Shown here in pieces: positions 25,530-33,960 of a stretch of DNA of 64,000 bases; positions within the stretch are counted from its first letter, which is position 1, and each line of letters opens with the position of its first letter. The DNA comes from Candidatus Enterococcus huntleyi (lineage in GTDB: Bacteria; Bacillota; Bacilli; Lactobacillales; Enterococcaceae), in assembly GCF_009933175.1 (NCBI RefSeq), contig NZ_MAEJ01000004.1, forward strand, positions 29,089 through 93,088, in the 5' to 3' direction. Under the pieces are notes generated by a model. It had not been told where the DNA came from. It searched no databases and was given only the letters and a program-made list of their open reading frames with translations. The position numbers and the translations under genes were made by a program.

Positions 25530-26285
25530 TTATAATTCCTTGTTACGGATTAACAAAGTGCTGGCTACTAATGAAAGTAATGTTACCACAGCACTAACAA
25601 TCACATAAGGTAAAATCTCATCAAATTTCAATTGACCGACACCTAAGACTTGAATAAAGCCTAAGAAATCAAAATATTTCAGTTGTTCCCATTCTGTAAT
25701 TGTGTAAATAATTTGAACAACGATTGGGTAAACCACGATCAAGATTGCGGCACCCACCATGCTGCCTAACCCGACTAATAACAGACTTGCCAAGCTAAAT
25801 ACGACACTGATTAATAAACTAATCGCAACCGCTAATAGGAAAGTTTGCAACACAAATGAGAAGAAATCTGCTTGTGTACTGCCGAATTTTAGGTACGCTG
25901 TCAACATGACTGCTGCAAAGTGTAGCACGATGAAAAATGTTAGATAAAAGACTTGGCTGATGTATTTTGCTACGACAAATTGTAAACGGCTAACGCCTGC
26001 AGTCAATGAATTCTTGTATGTTTTTTGTGAAAATTCATAGCCGAACACGATCACAAAGACCCCGATTAATAAATAGACCAATATGCTACTAGAAAAAACG
26101 GCTGCATCGATCGATGTTTTCAGATCAATCCCTGATGGCATTGTTGTATCCAGGTCCACACCCATGCCGACTGAGTTTCCTGTTAAGACATTGACGATGG
26201 CGAAAGCAATCATCACGATGCCTGTCACGATAAATCCTTTTGTATGTAGTACTCTATAAAAATCTGCTTTAATTAATCGAATCAT
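25530..26285 (-). CDS. ABC-2 type permease (bacitracin/lantibiotic exporter-like)
   Basis: A ~251-residue permease with six membrane segments and an N-terminal MIRLIKADFYRVLHTKGF segment typical of BcrB/LanE-like subunits. A large loop (residues ~45-65) follows the first helix. ATG 26285 is used, with a GGGGG site nine bases upstream; it begins right after the stop of the ATPase gene. With the ATPase it forms a two-gene exporter, probably for a peptide antibiotic or for self-protection; the substrate is unknown. Confidence 0.85.
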   Translation of the reverse strand: MIRLIKADFYRVLHTKGFIVTGIVMIAFAIVNVLTGNSVGMGVDLDTTMPSGIDLKTSIDAAVFSSSILVYLLIGVFVIVFGYEFSQKTYKNSLTAGVSRLQFVVAKYISQVFYLTFFIVLHFAAVMLTAYLKFGSTQADFFSFVLQTFLLAVAISLLISVVFSLASLLLVGLGSMVGAAILIVVYPIVVQIIYTITEWEQLKYFDFLGFIQVLGVGQLKFDEILPYVIVSAVVTLLSLVASTLLIRNKEL

Positions 26286-26286
26286 G

Positions 26287-27237
26287 TTATTTTCCCCCTG
26301 CACTGTTCGCGTTTGTATTCGTCACGTTTTGGACCAACTCGGTAAAGTAATTCTCCAAACTATTTTCTTGTTTTTGAATTTGATTGACTAAGATATCATT
26401 TTGCACCAATAATTTATTGATAGCTTTAATTTCCAATGTTTCATCTAAGATACGAATCTGATTGCCTGTTGTCACTTCAAAATTCGTGATGTTGTTTTCA
26501 TTCAAGATCATCGCCGCTTGCTTCGCGTCTTCCACGTCCACGACAATCGCTGTTGTCACTAAGTTATCAAACTCTTCTTTTGAGATTTCTTGAATCATCG
26601 TTCCTTCATTAATAAAACCAAAACGATTCGATACTTGATATAATTCCGTTAAGATATGGCTTGAGATGATGATTGTTGTATTGCGTTCTCTGTTAATTCG
26701 TTCTAAAATTCCTCTAAATTCAATAATTGCGATTGGATCCAAGCCATTGATTGGCTCATCCAAGATTAAGAAATCTGGGTTACTCACAAGTGCCATCGCG
26801 ATTCCCAAACGTTGTTTCATACCTAATGAAAAGTTCTTGAACTTTTTCTTGCCTGTATCTGCTAGATTGACAAATTCTAACGTTTCGTCAATCACTGAGA
26901 AATCATGGATACCTTTTTGAATGCACATGATTTTCATATTTTGGTAGGCAGTCATCTTATTGTATGCCGCTGGACTCTCGATTACTGAACCCGTCCGTTG
27001 TAAACTATTTTGATAGCCTCTCGTACCTTTTCTATTTCCTAGTAAGGCGATTTCTCCACCAGATGCTTCTTTCGATAAATCCGTAATCAATTTCATAATC
27101 GTTGTTTTCCCAGAACCGTTCCGACCAATCAGTCCGTAGATGTCGCCTTTTTTCACCGTTAGCGATACATTATTTAGTGCATATTGTTTCCCAAATTTCT
27201 TTGTCACATTATTTAAAGTTAGTATATTTTCAGTCAT
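26287..27237 (-). CDS. ABC transporter ATP-binding protein (BcrA-like)
   Basis: A 316-residue ATPase. Walker A is GRNGSGKTT near residue 40, the signature SLGMKQR near 137, Walker B FLILDEP near 157, and the H-loop SSHI near 190. The last ~90 residues form the C-terminal extension common in BcrA/LanF-like ATPases. ATG 27237 has AGGAGG eight bases upstream. It leads the operon, and its upstream region contains the GTATAC repeat array. Confidence 0.9.
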   Translation of the reverse strand: MTENILTLNNVTKKFGKQYALNNVSLTVKKGDIYGLIGRNGSGKTTIMKLITDLSKEASGGEIALLGNRKGTRGYQNSLQRTGSVIESPAAYNKMTAYQNMKIMCIQKGIHDFSVIDETLEFVNLADTGKKKFKNFSLGMKQRLGIAMALVSNPDFLILDEPINGLDPIAIIEFRGILERINRERNTTIIISSHILTELYQVSNRFGFINEGTMIQEISKEEFDNLVTTAIVVDVEDAKQAAMILNENNITNFEVTTGNQIRILDETLEIKAINKLLVQNDILVNQIQKQENSLENYFTELVQNVTNTNANSAGGK

Positions 27238-27343
27238 TGTTGTTTCCTCCTCTTTCGATAGTCTTACTTTACCAAGCATTTCTTAACTCAGCTATTAACT
27301 AATTCTTAACTCTTTCTTAAATCGAAAAAAGTCGAAAAGTTTC

Positions 27344-27611
27344 GTATACTCAATATTTTGATTGACTTAACTTTTGAAGAATCTTACCGCTTAATAGAAG
27401 GAATGTGAAAAAGTTAAGTATACTTAATATTCTGATCTATTCAACACTTTAAAAATTTTAAAACTTAATAAAATGAACGCCCAAAACATTAAGTATACTT
27501 AATGTTTTTGATTCTAACGAGAAAAAGTTTGGTATACTTAATTTTTTGACTGTTTAACTTTTGAAGAATTTTGACGCTTAATAGAAGGAGTATCCCAAAA
27601 ATTTGGTATAC
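27344..27611. repeat. Array of GTATAC-centred repeats (period ~74-75 bp)
   Basis: GTATAC(T)TAAT-type motifs start at 27344, 27418, 27493, 27532 and 27606, spaced 74, 75, 39 and 74 bp. Several are palindromic (TTAAGTATACTTAA). A 36-bp block beginning TTAACTTTTGAAGAAT recurs at 27367-27402 and 27554-27589 with 33 of 36 matches. The array lies between the ABC transporter start and the lipoprotein gene. Confidence 0.8.
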
Positions 27612-27996
27612 TTAATGTTTTGGGGTCTAATTGTGGACTTTCAAAATATTTTTTCTCAAAAAATACAAAAGCCACTTTTTCCTTAAAAATAAAAAGTAAA
27701 TCTTGAGAGATGATATATTTAATTTCCTTTCAGCGGATAATTTAGATTTTTGAACTTTTTTATCACTGGCAAAACAACAGACATCTATGAAAGACCCAAA
27801 ATTAATAACGATAAGCGCTGCTCAGTCTATACATCATATTCCATTTAGACTGTTTCTTGATGTTTCCCTGAAATTCCTTGAAGCATTTTCCTGTTGATTC
27901 TTGTAATCAAAATAATAGCATCTCCATCTAGCAGGAATCCCGGATGTAGTACATCACTTGGCACTCACAGTACGTATACTTTTCATTAACACAAAT
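27612..27996. other. Rest of the intergenic region upstream of the ABC transporter
   Basis: About 385 AT-rich bases with no open frame I can support. Apart from A/T runs around 27640-27720 I see no further structure. Confidence 0.5.
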
Positions 27997-28034
27997 AAAG
28001 CTAGCCAAATGATTTTACTCATTCGCCTAGCTTT
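27997..28034 (-). terminator. Terminator of the lipoprotein gene
   Basis: AAAGCTAG and CTAGCTTT form the outer stem, with GAATGA/TCATTT inside, 28 bases after the stop. Confidence 0.65.
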
Positions 28035-28061
28035 GCTTAAATTCATCCCACTTTGTTTCCC

Positions 28062-28535
28062 TTACTCTTCTACCGAGTTCAGGTAGCTAATAAATTTATC
28101 CTGAGCTTCCTGTAGTTTATCCGTGTAATCCGTCACAGTTTGATAGTAACTTTGCTCATCAGGTGCCTCAGCTAATTTGTTGAAATAGTCCGTATGGAGT
28201 GTATTAAACTCATTTAATGCATTCTGTAATCTTGATACATCTTTATATTTTTTCTCATTCTCCACAAGTTTGAACTCTTTAATTTGCTTGGAATTAGCTA
28301 CCCATGCCAGATATTCATCTGATTCTAGAAAGCCCTCTGCCTGTTGGTGTAACTCGTCAAAGGCGACGGTTGGTTCAACTATTGCGTGTTTATTCATCAG
28401 CTCCTGTAACGTCTCGTTGTAGCCCTTTGTCAGCGTCATAAACTCGTCTGCCGTCTTATTATTGTTTGAGCTACAACCAGCCATTACGACAACTATTACG
28501 GCCAATAACCATCCTATGTACGTTCTCTTCTTCAT
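28062..28535 (-). CDS. Lipoprotein of unknown function
   Basis: A ~157-residue protein starting MKKRTYIGWLLAV with a lipobox VMAGC, so it is lipid-anchored after cleavage before the Cys. The mature part is helical and charged (GYNETLQELMNKH to DKFISYLNSVEE), with no recognised domain. ATG 28535 follows GGAAGG; the frame extends to 28559 without support. It may be transcribed with the GNAT gene upstream. Confidence 0.75.
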   Translation of the reverse strand: MKKRTYIGWLLAVIVVVMAGCSSNNNKTADEFMTLTKGYNETLQELMNKHAIVEPTVAFDELHQQAEGFLESDEYLAWVANSKQIKEFKLVENEKKYKDVSRLQNALNEFNTLHTDYFNKLAEAPDEQSYYQTVTDYTDKLQEAQDKFISYLNSVEE

Positions 28536-28565
28536 TTCCGCCTTCCTTTCTGTGCCCATCAGCCT

Positions 28566-29018
28566 TTATTCTGCTGTTTTCAGTAAAACAATCTCGTCTT
28601 CGACCTTTTCACCAGTTACGACAAATCCCAGCTTTTCATATAAGTCTTGAGCAATCTGATTGCCTTCTACTGCTGAGATTCGTAAGTCTTCTGCTGGAAA
28701 ATGCTCAGTGAACCACGTCAAGCTTTGTTGTAATCCCTTTGTACCAAAGCCTTTGTTTTGATAAGGACTAGCAATCATATAACGTTCAATCCACCAAGAA
28801 TCTTTCCCGTAATCCTCATCTGCTAGGTAATAGCTAAACATAATGAAGCCAATCATTTCCTCTTCGTTATACAATCCAAAGGCTTTTCTGTCTTTTTCGA
28901 ACTTAGCCTCTAGCAAAGAATACCAATTAGGGGCAACAAATTTTTCCTGTTCCTTGTCTACCGTTATTTTGACGCACGCTTTATAGTTTTCTTGAGTAAT
29001 TTCCTTTAACTGAATCAT
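28566..29018 (-). CDS. GNAT-family N-acetyltransferase
   Basis: A 150-residue GNAT enzyme. QNKGFGTKGLQQSL is the acetyl-CoA pyrophosphate-binding motif A, and LYEKLGFVVTGE the C-terminal motif B. IERYMIASPYQ precedes motif A. The overall pattern is like spermidine/diamine acetyltransferases (BltD/PaiA-like), but the substrate is not proven. ATG 29018 is preferred to GTG 29030 because of the GTGGG site just upstream. Confidence 0.82.
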   Translation of the reverse strand: MIQLKEITQENYKACVKITVDKEQEKFVAPNWYSLLEAKFEKDRKAFGLYNEEEMIGFIMFSYYLADEDYGKDSWWIERYMIASPYQNKGFGTKGLQQSLTWFTEHFPAEDLRISAVEGNQIAQDLYEKLGFVVTGEKVEDEIVLLKTAE

Positions 29019-29047
29019 CAGTTCGCCCACTTTCTATTTTAATTTTT

Positions 29048-29098
29048 TTAAAAAAAGAGTCCGGGACATTAGTCAAATTGACTGATGTCTCAGACTCT
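29048..29098 (-). terminator. Terminator of the cps-type operon
   Basis: On the minus strand a long stem (AGAGTC, GAGACAT, AGTCAA paired with TTGACT, ATGTCCC, GACTCT) is followed by TTTTTTT. It separates the cps module from the GNAT gene. Confidence 0.85.
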
Positions 29099-29191
29099 GT
29101 CCTCGAAAGGCACTCACTGATTTACCCACAGCAAGAAATATTTCCTACCCTTCGTTTTTCTTCTGTTACTTATGTGATTTGCTCTGTCGAT

Positions 29192-29956
29192 TTAAAACAG
29201 ACCAAATTTTTTCTTTTTGACTTCCGTAAACGCTGGATAATCAGTTGGGTCACCATTCAGCAAATCTTTTGCCACTTGCTTCATCAATGCGACCTTTTCC
29301 CGCCCAAAATCCTTGGCAATTTGTTCGTAAGCTTCCTTCATATAAAACGTCCGCTTCTTAACGCCATGCGCGTCTGATGCAACCATCTGAACTAGATTAT
29401 GCTCCACCATTGTTTTGGCTGTTTTTTGAATTTCCTTACCAAACGTTCCAACGTAACTAGGCGCTGTTAATTGAGCCAAACAACCCATCTCTAAAAATGG
29501 AATCAGGTGATTTGGATCCTTACGAAAATGAGCATTGCGTTCCGGATGGACAATCACTGGCGTTTTACCTAGTGCTTGTAAATCAAAGAAAACTTGCTCC
29601 GTATACGAAGGAACTTCCATCGTCGGAAATTCAATCAAGATATACGTATCATCTAAATCTGTAAATAAGATATTATCACGGGCCAAATCATCCAGTAAAT
29701 CGCCAGTAATTCGAACCTCTTGTCCCTCTAAAAGAGTCAAAGGCAGATTTCTCTTATCTAATTCATCCTGTAAATCAGTGACAAGTGAAATGACTGTTGA
29801 TTTGGGATTGCGATATTTGCCATTGTTATGATGCGGGGTACATAAAATATGGGTAATCCCTTGGCTAATGGCTTTTTCGGCCATGTCAATGCTATCTTCT
29901 AGCGACGATGCGCCATCATCAATACCATGTAAAATGTGGCAATGTAAATCGATCAT
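29192..29956 (-). CDS. cpsB: CpsB/YwqE-type tyrosine-protein phosphatase (PHP domain)
   Basis: A 254-residue PHP phosphatase. The metal-binding motifs are DLHCHILHGIDDG at the N-terminus, CTPHH near residue 41, HPERN near 139, and SDAHG near 195. It dephosphorylates the CpsD-type kinase encoded just upstream and so controls polysaccharide chain length and export. It is the last gene of the operon. Confidence 0.92.
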   Translation of the reverse strand: MIDLHCHILHGIDDGASSLEDSIDMAEKAISQGITHILCTPHHNNGKYRNPKSTVISLVTDLQDELDKRNLPLTLLEGQEVRITGDLLDDLARDNILFTDLDDTYILIEFPTMEVPSYTEQVFFDLQALGKTPVIVHPERNAHFRKDPNHLIPFLEMGCLAQLTAPSYVGTFGKEIQKTAKTMVEHNLVQMVASDAHGVKKRTFYMKEAYEQIAKDFGREKVALMKQVAKDLLNGDPTDYPAFTEVKKKKFGLF

Positions 29957-30008
29957 TCTCTTGTCTCCTTACCTACTAATTTTTATCTTTGAATCTCTCA
30001 AACTATCA

Positions 30009-30713
30009 CTAGTTACCGTAATAGTAATAGTATCCTTGGTCCTTGCTATTTTCAGCACCGTTATAGATAACACCTAACATGCGCGCTTGAACCATATTCA
30101 ATAATTCTTTGGCTTTCGTCAATGATTCTTTTCTTGAGACATTTTCACGAACAACCAACAATGTGCCATCTGTTTTTGATGCCATAATTTGCGCATCCGT
30201 TACAGCAACTACTGGCGGCATATCGAAGATTACGATATCGTATAAACTTTTAGCTTCTTCAATCACTTGCCCCATACGCATTGAGCCTAATAACTCAGAT
30301 GGATTAGGTGGTTTAGGACCACTTGTTAAGACAGTTAAATTATCAATCACAGTTCGTTGTGCTGCTTCTAAGACACTTGTTGAAGTACTCAACACCGTGC
30401 TTAATCCTTTGGCATTACTCAAATTAAATGTCTTGTACACAGTAGGTTTACGCATATCTGAATCGACTAATAAAACACGTTGTCCAGCTTTTGCAAAAAC
30501 TACTGCTAAGTTCTCTGACGTTGTCGATTTTCCTTCACCCGGTCCAGAAGACGTGATAACCATTGTCTTAATTGGATTGTCTGAAGAAGAAGCGAATTGA
30601 ATGTTTGTTCGAATTGTCCGATATTGTTCAGAAATTGGTGAAGAAGGATCCACTAATGTAATTAGACTTACTGCACTAGTTGTTGTGCCTTTACGTTCAT
30701 TTTTCTTTGCCAT
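30009..30713 (-). CDS. cpsD: CpsD/YwqD-type bacterial tyrosine kinase
   Basis: A 234-residue BY-kinase. Walker A is SSGPGEGKST, Walker A' LLVDSDMRKPT, and Walker B IVIFDMPPV. The C-terminal tyrosine cluster (QGYYYYYGN) is the autophosphorylation site. It needs the CpsC-type membrane activator encoded upstream. Together with CpsB it forms the phospho-switch of capsule or exopolysaccharide synthesis. Confidence 0.93.
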   Translation of the reverse strand: MAKKNERKGTTTSAVSLITLVDPSSPISEQYRTIRTNIQFASSSDNPIKTMVITSSGPGEGKSTTSENLAVVFAKAGQRVLLVDSDMRKPTVYKTFNLSNAKGLSTVLSTSTSVLEAAQRTVIDNLTVLTSGPKPPNPSELLGSMRMGQVIEEAKSLYDIVIFDMPPVVAVTDAQIMASKTDGTLLVVRENVSRKESLTKAKELLNMVQARMLGVIYNGAENSKDQGYYYYYGN

Positions 30714-30730
30714 AATCCTTATCGATCCTC

Positions 30731-31513
30731 CTAGACACGTGAACGACTACGACGTGATTCTGTCGTTTTGTCATCCTCTGATTTTTTCGCTACAACTGCA
30801 GCGGTAGGTTTTGCTTGAATAGTTGCGTGCAATTCTTTTGGTGACATTTGTGGCACCGTCCCAAGAATCGTGAAGCCTAATGATTCAGTTACAAATTTAT
30901 CGTCTTTAACTGTTCTATCAAGTAATTGTAATAAGAAGGCTAAGCCGACACCCACCATTAAACCTAAAACAACCCCGATTGCCAGGTTCAATTTGTTGTT
31001 AGGCGACACAGGTGTTGTACTAGCTACAGCACTTGATACAATCGAAATTTTGTCGACGTTCATGACATCTTTGGCATTTTCTTGGAAGACCAAAGCTGTT
31101 GTGTTAGCAATTTGTTGTGAAGTAACTGCATTGGTACTCGTCGCTTGAATCGAAAACATTTGCGAGTTTGGTGACTGGTTAACGGAAATCGAACCTTTGA
31201 TCGCCCCGGCACTCATCTCTACATTGTCGTCTTTGTCTAAACGCTCTTCGACTTCATTCATAACCAAGTCACTAGTAATCATATCCTTGTAAGTGTTAAT
31301 CATCTGTAAGTTGGTATTAACATCATTCACATTAGTCGTTTCAGTTTGCGGTAATGTTACAATCAACTGCGCTTGCGAACTATACTTTTGTGTGATTACG
31401 AAAAAGGTCGCCACCCCAGCCAAGGCCAATCCAACAAACATCGAAATTAAAATTGTCGCAATGTGCTTGCGTAAGACTTCAAATATATCTTTTAAACTAA
31501 TTGTCTCTTCCAT
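30731..31513 (-). CDS. cpsC: CpsC/YwqC-type chain-length regulator (Wzz)
   Basis: A 260-residue Wzz protein with two membrane helices (residues ~18-40 and ~178-200) around an extracellular domain. The C-terminal cytoplasmic tail activates the CpsD kinase. After TVPQMS it is unusually long and basic (KKSEDDKTTESRRSRSRV). GGAG precedes the ATG. Confidence 0.9.
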   Translation of the reverse strand: MEETISLKDIFEVLRKHIATILISMFVGLALAGVATFFVITQKYSSQAQLIVTLPQTETTNVNDVNTNLQMINTYKDMITSDLVMNEVEERLDKDDNVEMSAGAIKGSISVNQSPNSQMFSIQATSTNAVTSQQIANTTALVFQENAKDVMNVDKISIVSSAVASTTPVSPNNKLNLAIGVVLGLMVGVGLAFLLQLLDRTVKDDKFVTESLGFTILGTVPQMSPKELHATIQAKPTAAVVAKKSEDDKTTESRRSRSRV

Positions 31514-31530
31514 CTTTTCTCCACTTTCTA

Positions 31531-32463
31531 TTAATTCTCTATATTCATTTGTTTTTTCAATTCCTCTTGAACTCTAGCTAATTCATCTGCAGCTACTCGT
31601 TGGTAAGAGACGCCGTCTTGCATGAATCCTTCACCCTTCAACTGGTCTTGTTTGACTTTGCCAAACGCCTCCCGATAGTCTAAGGCCATAGTCTGCATCT
31701 CTGCAAAACTCATATCAGTCTTCATGTTGCTTTCAACAGCACCCAAGATACTTTGATACTTACTAACTCCATCTACACTGAGCACTTTCCTAGCAATACC
31801 TTCAACAATTTTACGTTGACGCTCTTGACGACCATAATCACCATTCGGATCTTCATAACGCATTCGTGAAAAAGCCAAAGTAGCATCACCATCTAAGCTA
31901 ATCTTGCCGATAACAAAATCATGCCCATCTTGTGAAAAAGTTAAATCATTGTTGACTTCAATGCCGCCAACCGCATCGACCAGTTGTTTCAAACCTTTCA
32001 TATTAATTGATACATAATGATCAATCGGTATGTCCAGAAAATTCTGTATCGTATCCATCGACATTGCTGCCCCACCAAACGCATACGCATGGTTAATTTT
32101 ATCCTGCGTACCACGGCCAATAATATCTACGTAGGTATCACGTGCGATACTCACCACCGTCGTTTGTTGATCCTCAGGGCTAACCGTTGCTACCATAATT
32201 GTATCTGAACGTCCCTGGTCAAGACGACCCAAATCACCTGTATCAATCCCCATCAAAAGAATAGAGACGGATTCTTGCTTTGTTAAATCCACAGGGGTCT
32301 GACGATGATTATCTAGTTTTTCAGTCCGTTCAACTGTCTCATATGTTTTATCAAAGGCACTCGAAACATCCGTGTAAAACTTCGTGCCCATTGCAACAAC
32401 CGCAATAATTAAGACAACAATGACTGCCAAAATAATCAAAAAAATCTTTTTTCCCTTTGACAT
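31531..32463 (-). CDS. LytR-CpsA-Psr family phosphotransferase
   Basis: A 310-residue LCP enzyme with one N-terminal membrane helix (residues ~6-28) and an extracellular LCP domain: ILLMGIDTGD, GRSDTIMVATV, SIARDTYVDI, KINHAYAFGG, and FSRMRYEDPNGDYGRQERQR, all with the conserved Arg and Asp residues. LCP proteins attach polysaccharide or teichoic acid from lipid carriers to peptidoglycan. It is the second gene of the cps operon. Confidence 0.92.
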   Translation of the reverse strand: MSKGKKIFLIILAVIVVLIIAVVAMGTKFYTDVSSAFDKTYETVERTEKLDNHRQTPVDLTKQESVSILLMGIDTGDLGRLDQGRSDTIMVATVSPEDQQTTVVSIARDTYVDIIGRGTQDKINHAYAFGGAAMSMDTIQNFLDIPIDHYVSINMKGLKQLVDAVGGIEVNNDLTFSQDGHDFVIGKISLDGDATLAFSRMRYEDPNGDYGRQERQRKIVEGIARKVLSVDGVSKYQSILGAVESNMKTDMSFAEMQTMALDYREAFGKVKQDQLKGEGFMQDGVSYQRVAADELARVQEELKKQMNIEN

Positions 32464-32546
32464 AGCTTTCCTCCAATTAATTCAATCCATGCATATATGT
32501 ATGTATGAAAGAATCATTTTCTTCACTCGGGGGACGCATAGGAAGG

Positions 32547-33392
32547 TTAGTAATACGTGCCCTCGTCTGTGTAAGTACCCTCGTCCGTGCTAGTATCGCC
32601 TGTTGTACTATCCCCATAATAATTCGTTCCATAACCCATTTGTTCAGCGACTTTTTCTGCCAAAGCAGTATATTTCGCTTTTTCTTTTTCATTTCTCACT
32701 TGGCTGATACTGTCAATCGCAGCCAAATAACCCTCATAGGTCACCGCATCTGTGACTACATCATCCTTGATCATTGTCGCAAATGATTTTTGTAGTTCAG
32801 CAATCCGTTTCACTTGTGCATCAGCATACCCAAGATACGTTTCAACGTTGGTTTTCCATGAACTATCCTCGAATAAACTTAAGTTTTCACGCACACGGCC
32901 CATATCAGTTTCTTTCAGGTTGTCTTTGATGATTACATTGTTTTTCGTTTTCTGCCAATCTGACACACCATTCACAAACAAAGCAACTGTTTGATTTTGA
33001 ATCGATAATTTTGCTTGCGCTTGTTTCAGTACTTCTTCGATGGCTTTTTTCTGTGCTTGAACTTCTTTTGATCCTGAAGGTAAAGCCTTCTCTTCAATGC
33101 CAAATTCTTTTGCTGAAACCTTAATTGCTGAAATTGATCCAGACAATTTAGTCAATACATCATCATTCACACTTGCCTTCAAGAAAGTCTGCTTGTCATC
33201 AGTGAATAATGCATTTACTTCTTTTTCTACTTCAGAAATCCCATCTTTTTCTCTTATAATTGCCGCTTGCGCATATTCAACTCTTTGTTGATACTGACGC
33301 TGATTGTTTTCTCTAAACCCAAAAAAACACACAGCAACTGACCCTATACCCGCTGCAATAACGGTCAACGTCTTAAATAACGTCTTGCCCAT
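32547..33392 (-). CDS. Membrane-anchored extracellular helical protein at the head of the cps operon
   Basis: A ~281-residue protein with an N-terminal membrane helix (LFKTLTVIAAGIGSVAVCFFGF) and a long predicted helical/coiled-coil extracellular region. It ends with a Gly/Thr/Tyr-rich tail that contains the direct repeat TDEGTY twice. I know no function. ATG 33392 has AAGGAG seven bases upstream. Its position suggests a wall- or capsule-associated role. Confidence 0.75.
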   Translation of the reverse strand: MGKTLFKTLTVIAAGIGSVAVCFFGFRENNQRQYQQRVEYAQAAIIREKDGISEVEKEVNALFTDDKQTFLKASVNDDVLTKLSGSISAIKVSAKEFGIEEKALPSGSKEVQAQKKAIEEVLKQAQAKLSIQNQTVALFVNGVSDWQKTKNNVIIKDNLKETDMGRVRENLSLFEDSSWKTNVETYLGYADAQVKRIAELQKSFATMIKDDVVTDAVTYEGYLAAIDSISQVRNEKEKAKYTALAEKVAEQMGYGTNYYGDSTTGDTSTDEGTYTDEGTYY

Positions 33393-33960
33393 GAACACAC
33401 TCCTTAAACTATTGATTGGATCCTACAACTTGTTCTATTTTACTGAAAATAGAGACAGTTCTTATTAATTATAGAAGAAATCCCCCTTTAAATAAAGATA
33501 AATCGGGATTTTTTTCGCTAAAATCCGTGGCATCGTTATCCACTCGTTATTATATACACAAACGAACTGTTTAGTAAATGTATTTATCACTATATTCGTT
33601 GTTATTTTAAGAAATAAATAAGTTCTTAATTTTTTGCTAGAAAAGTCGAAAAACACGCGCTATTCATGATTTCCCAACGAATTCGCCCTTACTGTTTGAA
33701 AGCCAGTCAAACACTCGACTGAACATTTCTCTTAAATTCATCCTAAAATACAGGCAATCAATCTCTCGTTGCTCATCATTTCCTAGCGATAAATTTCTGC
33801 CACCGATTTATCTATTGCTTCTATTAAAAGAGGCTTTTTCTTGTAAAAAAATTAGTTCTCTATTCACACAAAGAGAGGCTAAGCTTACGTGCCTAACCCC
33901 TCTTGTGTTTTTCACTTACTGAGCGTTATACTATCTGATTCTTTACAGAGTCCCTTTTGA
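33393..33960. other. Intergenic region between the cps module and the flavin reductase
   Basis: About 570 bases with no gene I can support. AATCCC/GGGATT with a T-run near 33478-33517 looks like a plus-strand terminator. A long hairpin (33866-33912, GAGAGGCTAAGC paired with GCCTAACCCCTC) has a T-run on the plus side and lies about 50 bases past the stop of the flavin reductase gene. A 63-codon minus-strand frame here is not convincing. Confidence 0.5.

Noticed and set aside
27344..27611. Possible CRISPR array
   Set aside because: The repeats are degenerate, the inter-repeat blocks are themselves related and one spacing is half length; no cas genes are present. I saw no CRISPR array in the window.
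33465..33656. 63-codon minus-strand open frame
   Set aside because: No ribosome binding site, AT-driven composition and overlap with a terminator-like hairpin.
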